Under the pieces are notes generated by a model. The model searched no databases, was not told the DNA's origin, and was given only the letters and a program-made list of their open reading frames with translations. Positions 56,226 to 64,000 of a DNA stretch of 64,000 nt are shown here, one piece after another. The number at the start of each line of letters is the position of its first letter. Within the stretch, counting starts at the first letter, position 1. Origin of the DNA: Stomoxys calcitrans (Eukaryota > Arthropoda > Insecta > Diptera > Muscidae). Location: positions 151,194,501 to 151,258,500 of the forward strand of contig NC_081556.1 in the NCBI RefSeq assembly GCF_963082655.1, in the 5' to 3' direction. Position numbers and translations under genes: made by a program.

Positions 56226-59200
56226 AAGCCGAACCACCTGTAAAGTGTCCAGATGAACAACACTTGAATATACAAAGTTATTGTCTCACCACAGGTAATA
56301 CAATCGACAATCAACCCGATTTTGACAATTTAACCCCTACATCAGCCAAAAGAACACCTGGTCAAATTAATATTCAAAAGCCTACCTGTTCACACAACCA
56401 TGAACGAAAACTCAAAGCCATAATACCTTATAATGATCGTTTGGAGCGTTATGAAAGAATCCGATCGGAAATATTTAAAGATTTCGTACCTGGCACAAGT
56501 AAAAGGATTTTAAAGGCCAGAAAAGGATATGAACGAAGAAAGAAAGAACGACATGAAATCGCTTCTGCCTGTCTGAACATCGAAAACGACATTCGTCCAT
56601 ATATGAATGTTAAATTGAATGGGCATGAATTTAAAGGTTTGATGGACAGTGGTGCTTCAATTAGTTGTTTAGGAAGTTCATGTTTAGAGAATGTTAGAAA
56701 GATAGGTTCGAGTTTAATCAATTTTAAATCAAAGGTCAAGATAGCAGACGGCAAGGAACAAACAATTATTGGCAAGGTAAAACTTACTGTAGAATGCGGT
56801 GATAAGAAAAGCGAGATGTTGTTTTATTTAGTCCCGAGTTTAAGACAAGAACTAATACTAGGATATGACTTTTGGAATGAATTAGGCATACGAATTTGTT
56901 TTGACAATATGATTAATGAGATCGATTATAGTCCGGTTGAGAATACACCAATACATGAACTATCGCCTTTGCAGGAGATTGTGTTAGAAGATGTAAAACG
57001 GTCTTTTAGGTGCTATTCCGAATTTGGACTAGGTAAGACACACGTTGAGCGTCATATAATCGATATAGGGGATGCAGCCCCTAGAAAAATGAGATATTTT
57101 CCAGTGAGCCCTGCTGTTCAAAGACTTATGTACGACGAACTTGATAGAATGTTAGAGTTAGATGTAATTGAAATAGCGGAAAATGCAGAGTGGAATAATC
57201 GTGTTACTCTTGTGGTCAAACCAGGTAAAAACCGTCTTTGCTTGGATGCTAGAGAGTTAAACAAGGTTACTCGCAAGGACGCATATCCACTGCCTAACAT
57301 CGACGGATTGTTAGCGAGGTTGGGCGACACACACTTCATTTCAGCGATAGATCTGAAGGATGCATTTTGGCAAATTCCTCTGGAGGAATCGAGCCGACCG
57401 TTGACAGCATTCACAGTACAAGGCCGTCCACATTACCAGTTTAAAGTAATGCCTTTTGGATTGTGCAATGCTGCTCAACGGATGTGCCGCCTGATGGACA
57501 AAGTGATTCCTTCAGAGTTGAGAGACCGAATTTTCGTATACCTAGATGATTTGCTTGTCGTGTCACCCAATTTCGAAACACACATGCAAATGCTCAAGAC
57601 GGTTGGACAGAAGTTAACGGCAGCAGGACTGACAATCAATATGGGAAAATCAAAATTTTGCCATAAAGAATTGCGATATTTAGGTTATATTGTTGGGGGC
57701 GGAAAACTGAAGACAGACACTAGCAAGGTTGAGGCTATTGCTAATATTAAGCCACCCAGATGCGCAAAGGATGTCAGGAAATTTTTAGGGACTGTAGGTT
57801 GGTATCGTAGATTTATCTATGAGTACTCTACACTAACAGCTCCACTGACCGATACACTCAAGAAATCGCCCAAATTTTCCATGACTCCTGAGGCTTTAGC
57901 TGCATTTGAGCAATTGAAATTTCGTCTGATCTCTAGTCCTGTTTTAACCAGCCCTAACTTTGATAAACCCTTTTTTATACAATGCGATGCATCAAATGTA
58001 GGCGTGGGTGCCGTCCTTTTTCAGAAGGACAATGATAATGAAGAACGCCCAATAGAGTACTTCTCAAGGAAATTAAATTCAGCACAACGAAACTACTCTA
58101 CTACCGAGAAGGAATGCCTTGCAGTTTTGTTGGCTATTGAACGCTTCAGGCAATATGTTGAGCTCATGGAGTTTACTGTCATAACTGACCACTCCAGTTT
58201 ACAGTGGCTCATGAGGCAACATGACCTTAATGGCCGTTTAGCACGCTGGAGTTTAAAACTCCAGGGATATAAATTTACCATCGAGCATAGAAAAGGCACT
58301 AAAAATGTGGTACCTGACATGCTATCCAGACTTGATATGGAAGAAGTCGAATTTGAGCGAACAGGCATAATTGATTTCAACTCGAAGGAATTTGAAAGCG
58401 AGAAATATTTGAAATTAATCGACACCGTTGAGCAAAACAAAAATCGACTACCTGATCTGAAAGTATCAGAAGGTGTTGTGTACAAACGAGTAAAATTCAA
58501 CAGAGAAGAAACCCAAACAGAAGAGGATTGCTGGCGAATCTGGCTACCTGAGAATCTAACAGATGAAGTGATACGAAAATCACACAACGAAAACACATCT
58601 CATGGTGGTATAGCAAAAACACTTTATGACATACGGCAATTTTTCTATTGGCCATTGATGGTATCTCAAATAAAAACCTTCATAAGCATGTGCGACACTT
58701 GCAAAGAGACAAAACACCCCAGGCAAACATTAAGACCACCAATGGGAAAAGAAACTACAACAACAAGACCATTCCAGAAAATCTATGTAGATTTTCTAGG
58801 ACCTTATCCACGTACCTGCTCTGGAAAAGCCTTTATATTTATAGTATTGGACCACAAGACAAAATTTGTCATACTAAAAGCCATGCCTAAGGCCACGGTT
58901 AAATTTGTAAATAAATTTCTCATAGAAGAAGTTTTTCATAAATTTGGTGTCCCCGAAATAATCCATTCAGACAATGGAAAACAATTTATATCTGATGCCT
59001 TTCAAAATATGCTTAAGATATTTGGAATACGGCACATGAGAACAGCAATACACTCACCGCAATCAAATGCTAGTGAAAGGGTAAACCAAACTATACTTAG
59101 CAGTATTAGAAGCTACCTACAAACTGATCAAAAACGATGGGATGAAAATCTATCTCGTATTGAATGCTCAGTAAGAACGACAGTTCACGCATCAACAGGC

Positions 59201-59257
59201 GTAACACCCTATTTTGCACTTACAGGCTATAATATGATCACACATGCGGATGCCTAA
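56165..59257 (+). CDS. pol: pol: protease, reverse transcriptase, RNase H, integrase
   Basis: Reached from gag by -1 frameshift. Domains in order: aspartic protease with FKGLMDSGASISCLG (about 56630); RT with FRCYSEFGLGKT, NEWNNRVTLVVKPGKNRLCL-like strands and the VYLDDLLVVS active site (57536-57565); RNase H with FIQCDASNVGVGAVLF and ITDHSSLQWLM; integrase with an HHCC finger (HNENTSHGGIAK ... MCDTC, about 58580-58700) and DDE residues in YVDFLGP, HSDNGKQF and NASERVNQ. The frame is open to a TAA at 59255, between the integrase core and its C-terminal part, which continues in the same frame to 59608. Apart from that stop the frame looks intact. Confidence 0.92.
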   Translation, partial: PGKEHAANWAHMFERRDSSVEAEPPVKCPDEQHLNIQSYCLTTGNTIDNQPDFDNLTPTSAKRTPGQINIQKPTCSHNHERKLKAIIPYNDRLERYERIRSEIFKDFVPGTSKRILKARKGYERRKKERHEIASACLNIENDIRPYMNVKLNGHEFKGLMDSGASISCLGSSCLENVRKIGSSLINFKSKVKIADGKEQTIIGKVKLTVECGDKKSEMLFYLVPSLRQELILGYDFWNELGIRICFDNMINEIDYSPVENTPIHELSPLQEIVLEDVKRSFRCYSEFGLGKTHVERHIIDIGDAAPRKMRYFPVSPAVQRLMYDELDRMLELDVIEIAENAEWNNRVTLVVKPGKNRLCLDARELNKVTRKDAYPLPNIDGLLARLGDTHFISAIDLKDAFWQIPLEESSRPLTAFTVQGRPHYQFKVMPFGLCNAAQRMCRLMDKVIPSELRDRIFVYLDDLLVVSPNFETHMQMLKTVGQKLTAAGLTINMGKSKFCHKELRYLGYIVGGGKLKTDTSKVEAIANIKPPRCAKDVRKFLGTVGWYRRFIYEYSTLTAPLTDTLKKSPKFSMTPEALAAFEQLKFRLISSPVLTSPNFDKPFFIQCDASNVGVGAVLFQKDNDNEERPIEYFSRKLNSAQRNYSTTEKECLAVLLAIERFRQYVELMEFTVITDHSSLQWLMRQHDLNGRLARWSLKLQGYKFTIEHRKGTKNVVPDMLSRLDMEEVEFERTGIIDFNSKEFESEKYLKLIDTVEQNKNRLPDLKVSEGVVYKRVKFNREETQTEEDCWRIWLPENLTDEVIRKSHNENTSHGGIAKTLYDIRQFFYWPLMVSQIKTFISMCDTCKETKHPRQTLRPPMGKETTTTRPFQKIYVDFLGPYPRTCSGKAFIFIVLDHKTKFVILKAMPKATVKFVNKFLIEEVFHKFGVPEIIHSDNGKQFISDAFQNMLKIFGIRHMRTAIHSPQSNASERVNQTILSSIRSYLQTDQKRWDENLSRIECSVRTTVHASTGVTPYFALTGYNMITHADA

Positions 59258-59608
59258 GAAATCTTAAGGAAATTAGGAGCACTTTCTGATGGCGATACAC
59301 AAATTTTACCAAAAGCGGCACAAATGCAATTGCTCACAGATAAAATAAAAGAAAAATTACACGAGGCTTATGTGCGAAATGAAAGGACGTACAACAAGAG
59401 ATCCAAAAATGTACAATTCAAACCTGGACAAGAAGTTTTTAGAAAAAATTTTGTCCAAAGCAATTTCTCAAAAGGTATTAATGCAAAGCTATGCAAACAG
59501 TGGCTCAAATGTCGAATAAGAAGACCTATTGGAAACTGCCAATATGAAATTGAGAATTTAAATGGAAAACTAATCGGAATAATTCACGCTCAACATTTGA
59601 AACAATAG
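59258..59608 (+). pseudogene. pol: integrase C-terminal segment beyond the in-frame stop
   Basis: Same frame as pol, open for 116 codons after the TAA. It holds the LHEAYVRNERTYNKRSKNVQ and FKPGQEVFRKNF segment found after the integrase core in this superfamily, and ends LIGIIHAQHLKQ. Either a disabling point mutation or a tolerated stop; the sequence alone cannot tell. Confidence 0.75.
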
Positions 59609-60657
59609 ACAGACCTAAACAAACCCTACACCTAACTTAAAGCTACGCTGTACTAGACTTTATAGCTATGAGTATTAGTAACTCTTACCTATGGCTCTTG
59701 CCATAATTAGGTTGCAATTATTTTATAGATGTCAGATCATAGCAGCATACTAGATGTTTCCTATGTTGCCCATTATTGACCTGAAATTTAGAAATGAAAG
59801 AAATATATTAGAAAATGTATGAGAAAGAATACCTGAAAAGAGGAGAAAACGAATTAGAATATTGCAATAGATGAATTTCAAAAAATATACTTATCTTCTC
59901 ATTACAGATCCTTAGGTGTTTGATTGTGTTGTTAGCTCTGACGGACAGACATGCGTGTGCATCATTTTGTATGGACATCGTTAGATGGTATTCACCCATA
60001 GATTTTGTTACCTGCTACCTACAAACATATTTTTGGGGCAATACAGGAATTATGCCAATGAATAGGCAGGGACGGTAGTTGCACCCAATTAGGCACACAC
60101 AGTAATGAGGTGATTTGACAATTTGTCATAGACTTTCCAGCGTCCATTCGTAATTATTTTGCACACATTTTATACAGGCTTTTACGGCAGGCCATTTGTT
60201 TTCGTATCTAACTTTCATAGAAAATCCAATCTCAAGGGACATTTGTGAAACATACTTCTTGTTGCCACTAGGCAATATAAAGGCAAAGAGGCTTTTAGAT
60301 TTCAACATTTTGTCAGCGACAGGAAACTTCCACAACACAGACAACAAACTTTTGTAATTGTTTTTAAGATATTTGTTTCACAAATGGATTTCCATGTTTG
60401 GCATATCTTTCTGTAAGAGATAGACTTTTACTTTAAAATGTACATTATTTCTTTTCATTTGCAATTTTCTTACCTTTTGCTTGTGTACGTTAGGATTTTG
60501 CCTTGGAATTTTTTTTGTCACCTTGGGTATTTGTTTTGGTTGATATCTACATGCAACAATGACAAATAACGACCACAATTAACATTTTTAGCACGCATTT
60601 AGTTTGAGCCTTTCCCAGCTATTTTAATTTCACTGGCTACATAAAAATAGCTGGCTT
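59609..60657 (+). other. retrotransposon 3' non-coding region
   Basis: About 1 kb without a sense frame and without env. A purine run GAAAAGAGGAGAAAA lies at 59835-59849. The bases directly before the 3' LTR (ending AATAGCTGGCTT) are not a convincing polypurine tract. Three short antisense frames show no domain. Confidence 0.55.
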
Positions 60658-63147
60658 TGTAACGACCACTATATCTGTTGTGTTGTCATTTCGTGTGTCC
60701 TTTCTATTTTCTTTTGACATTTTCTATTTTATGGACATTCACAATGGTGATTTTCAGTGGCACAACCTATACATGAGCGTGGGACGTACAACAGGGTTTG
60801 CCATCTGTGCAGCAGAACAGGGTTGTATGTGAACGGCCAGGGTCTGGCAAACTATCACTTTCGAGAGAGGGGTTGCCATGAGAGAGTCAGAGTTTGATCA
60901 TTTTTCCAGAGACATATTTTTTCCAGTCATTTCATTTTACTGAAATGTGACTGATTTGAGGGAACGTAAGCGTGCACATGTTCTTTTTCGTTTGGACATC
61001 TATACAACTCACACGTTTTAGCTCCACCCAAATTGGAGTGTTTAAATATTACGTTGAGAAGAGATATTTTATAAGTGATTCAATTGAAAAGTTTTCGTTA
61101 GAATTAATTAAATTATTGACAAATGTGCGATAAGTTTTTTTTTGGATTTGAAAGATTATTCAAAGGTAAGAAAGTATATCGTGCTTGTTGTTTTGTATAG
61201 GGAGTCGAATTGTTCCAAATGACCATGTGCGATGAAATTCTGACGGATTTTTGTTTTTTTTTTTTGTGTAAATTTTATAGAAATTGTGACATGATTGTTA
61301 AGTAAGCTTAAATAGCTAATTATTCGGCAGTAATTTACATGAAATACGAAGTTTTTTTTTACCCTTTTTGTTGCTAGTTGCAGTAAATGTCACTACAATT
61401 ATTTCCCAGTAATTTCCATGTAAACGGTTGCACACGTGAAACGCAGATTAAGACATCGTTTTCGGTTAGACAGAACAAGGCATGGTCATTAGAATATGTA
61501 CTCTGTCTTGAGGATTTGCGAATTATCTTATAGCTATATATTTTTTAATTGGCATAGGGACAACATAGGTGCGCCATCTCTAATTTGGCCGACGCACGTG
61601 TTTTTTTTTTGGTCGGTACAGTACGACCAGTTCTGAAAGTGGGGCCAAGTTTCAACATGGTTAGTGGGACCAGATGACATTGTGGGACGCATGCATTGAA
61701 GCCAGAGCTGGAATGATTGCGAAAGATTTCACTCGCACAGTAAGACACGAAAGTATTCGTATACCTACTTACATAATTGTGTTAATGCCATTTATCCCAT
61801 TGTGCCGTCCTATATATTAACTAACTTGACTAACTAGATACAAACGAAACGAAACTAGATCTAACGAAAAGCAAAACTTAATTGTGTACAACAAGTTAAA
61901 AAGATCTAAAAAAAGGTAAAAAAAGAAAAAATTATAGAGAGAAATCAAAGAAGAATTAACAAAAATCAAGAAAAAAAGAAATTAAAACCAAATTTGCTTA
62001 AGAAATGGTATACGATATTATTATCATTTCTTAACCAAATTTGGCGCCAACATATTTATCAAAGAAGTAAAAATATATATATATATATACAGGTATATAG
62101 AAAAGAAAAAACTACAAAACTACATAAATGTTTGTACAAAGTAAGAATAAGAATAACGTTCAGAAGCAATAAAAAAAAAACGAAAGTAAATTAATCACTA
62201 AAATAAATAAATAAAAAAAATTAATTATATGTTTATATATGTGTATATACATATTTATGTGTGCACTTGTGCATAGGTGTGTTGATATATATATATATAC
62301 ATATTCATAAATACATACACATATAATTCATATAAAGTATCACAAATTTGAAAAGAAAAATAATTATATTTGAATTAAAATTTAAATTTGAAAAGTCATT
62401 ATAAAAGAGGACAGAACGAAGAGAAAAATTAAAAAAAAAAAAACATTATTAAACTAATTAATATATGTGCAATATATATAAGAATATACAAAAATATATA
62501 TATTTAAAACAAAGAAAAACCTTATTGAGACAAAATTTGTATATATATAATAAAAAAACAGAACATCTTATCTATTTCCTTAAGCCCAATTAAAATATTT
62601 AAAAATTTATTAAAACAAATGTAAACTTTTATATAAAATTTTTTTTTATAATAATAAAAAAATAATTTATGTTATGTAGTTTGTAAAAGGAACTAATATG
62701 TGTTGAATAATTTACCATAGGCTGAAAATGTAACGGTTATTCAATGTGAAATGGAAATTTAAAGTTTGGGGTATTTTCAAATATAATATGGCGCAGAAAA
62801 TACCATGGATGGCAATAAGTCATATGGGGTGGGCAGCCCGGGAGAAAATAACATCTAAACTCTCCCATGAAAAGATGTAACCCACATCAGAATTAAACAA
62901 ACGGGCCACAGACAATTATCACTAATCAGATTTTTTTTATCAGTATATTTGACCATCTTTTTTTTTTAACACTAATTTTTGAAAAACCGGTACAAATTTA
63001 AATGTACAGCCGTTAGCGGAAAAGAACCTCCCCATCCGGCGAGCTAAGCCGCAGCCAACACCCAAGTACCGGATCCGCTTCACAAAGGCTATGATTTGGG
63101 ATAACAAAACCCAAGTCAAAGTCTCTGTGCACAACCAGGTTGACACA
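60658..63147 (+). repeat. 3' LTR
   Basis: 2490 bp, the same as the 5' LTR except for a few single-base changes and an extra block of about 95 bp at 61254-61350 replacing part of a T run. Confidence 0.95.
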
Positions 63148-63464
63148 AGAAATAAGCTGATTTTTAGAAATTCGTGCGCAGCAAAAGACGCATGGTATGT
63201 AACTCAACCCAAAGAACGCATAAGTGCTTCGCGTGGTATATAACTCCAGAGCTTATTCGGTTCAAGGTAAAAATTCTAAATTTAATATTAAATTAAATCA
63301 ATTTAATTGAGGACTGAAAAGTGACTTAAAATTTATAGTAGCATATTTTTATGCCTTCGATTGGGTTACGTTGCAAATTGCACATATCAAGTTTTAGAAG
63401 CTGTCGAAAAGGTTGGTTTGAATCCTGTCGAGTATATGAGACCAAATATTGTGGAATGCTTTGT
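63148..63464. other. right flank of the retrotransposon, nothing recognised
   Basis: Begins with the AGAA duplication. No open frame with a domain. Confidence 0.4.
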
Positions 63465-63730
63465 TTTTATACGGAGTAGATATAATTGCAGTCGCGGAAA
63501 ATCAGCGGTATCGAGTGTCAGTGAGAGGATATGTGGCACCGGCTCTTGCTTAAATACTGAGTGCCTATGTTGTTCGATATGACAAGGTGAGTTATTGTCG
63601 CCTTTAAATGACCAATGCCCACTTTGTTCTCGCGGCTATCGGCCCCATGTACTGGAATAAACTTGCTCACCTATAGGAGCTTGACGAGGATCCCTACCTC
63701 CATATGTGGCTACTACAACAACAACGTTAG
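63465..63730 (+). repeat. SINE-like family 3, 5' truncated
   Basis: 'gcagtcgcggaaaatcagcgg', 'caccggctcttgcttaaatac' and 'gttcgatatgacaagg', ending 'gtggctactacaacaacaac'. Confidence 0.7.
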
Positions 63731-64000
63731 AACTATTTGTCGGCTGTTGTAATCCCCTCCAAGACATTAACCATGACATAACTACCAGGTAGTGTACCGT
63801 AAACAGCTGAGTACAATTTTCTCGCGAAGTGCAGTATCTGTCAACGAGTTTTGGTTGTGTGTGTGTATTATAATTAAGAACTATAAAACACACAAACAAC
63901 GAAAAATGGCGCCAACTAGTAACATACTCAAAATCAGAGTTGCACTAATCACTGATTTTGACAGATAGTGAACTTAATATTTTGTTGTAGGGCAACTGCC
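63731..64000. other. window end, no gene supported
   Basis: 'acataactaccaggtagtg' and 'gtaaacagctgag' resemble pieces of the dispersed repeat near 50650-50980. An ATG at 63906 opens only 20 codons. Confidence 0.35.

Larger units (their letters stand above)
51354..63147 (+). mobile_element. Ty3/Gypsy-type LTR retrotransposon, nearly intact
   Basis: It is 11.8 kb with direct LTRs of 2396 and 2490 bp, starting TGTAACGACC and ending TTGACACA. It is flanked by the 4-bp duplication AGAA (51350-51353 and 63148-63151). A primer binding site, gag, pol (protease, RT, RNase H, integrase) and a 1-kb 3' region follow in order. The integrase comes after RNase H, which defines the Ty3/Gypsy order. The LTRs differ by few substitutions and one length change, so the insertion is recent. 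No env-like frame is seen. Confidence 0.95.

Noticed and set aside
59808..60578. Antisense frames or an env gene in the LTR element
   Set aside because: They are short, in the antisense direction, and lack a signal peptide, membrane segment or domain.
63906..63968. Start of a further gene at the window edge
   Set aside because: The frame closes after 20 codons and no splice donor is evident.

Overview
The window looks like nuclear DNA of a higher (probably calyptrate) fly. It is AT-rich, the genes carry GT-AG introns, and five conserved protein-coding genes sit in a thick background of transposable elements. The fly assignment is an inference: the proteins closely match what I know of the Drosophila/dipteran families, and the repeats are of a type I associate with muscid and blow-fly genomes. 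No bacterial, viral-host or organellar segment was seen.

Genes. (1) Pfk, 6-phosphofructokinase, minus strand, 20019 to 6653. It has eight coding positions; position 4 is a choice of three 109-bp exons. The protein is 782 residues. (2) Prp38, splicing factor, minus strand, single exon, 30807-31760. (3) shrb (Snf7/CHMP4/Vps32, ESCRT-III), plus strand, four exons, 34797-40358, 232 residues. (4) An unrecognised, probably secreted 146-residue protein, plus strand, three exons, 44288-45550. (5) LSm6, minus strand, two exons, 50322 to 45648, 79 residues, convergent with gene 4 (97 bp between stop codons). The genes do not form an operon or pathway. They share only the neighbourhood, and most of their length is intron filled with repeats.

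Mobile DNA by region. 1-6.4 kb: a mariner remnant, a jockey/CR1-like LINE with a 2A-like motif, part of a tandem-repeat element, a Tc1-like inverted-repeat remnant and SINE pieces. Inside Pfk: tRNA-derived SINEs, an element of family B between two alternative exons, and a second LINE copy in intron 1. 20.8-30.7 kb: no gene, but a 29-bp minisatellite, mariner MITEs, a foldback element with perfect 197-bp arms and three long copies of family A. 32-34.5 kb: a third LINE copy and two 237-bp MITEs, each with a 9-bp target-site duplication. The shrb and LSm6 introns are full of repeats. 51354-63147: a nearly intact 11.8-kb Ty3/Gypsy-type LTR retrotransposon with very long LTRs, gag and pol in a -1 frame relation with a canonical slippery site, and one in-frame stop in pol.

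The most notable items are the triplicated Pfk exon (two copies use GC donors), the frameshift signal of the young LTR element, the 9-bp-TSD MITE family, the perfect-arm foldback element, and the family A elements built of about 153-bp repeats. Most LINE- and SINE-like families here share a CTACAACAACAAC tail.
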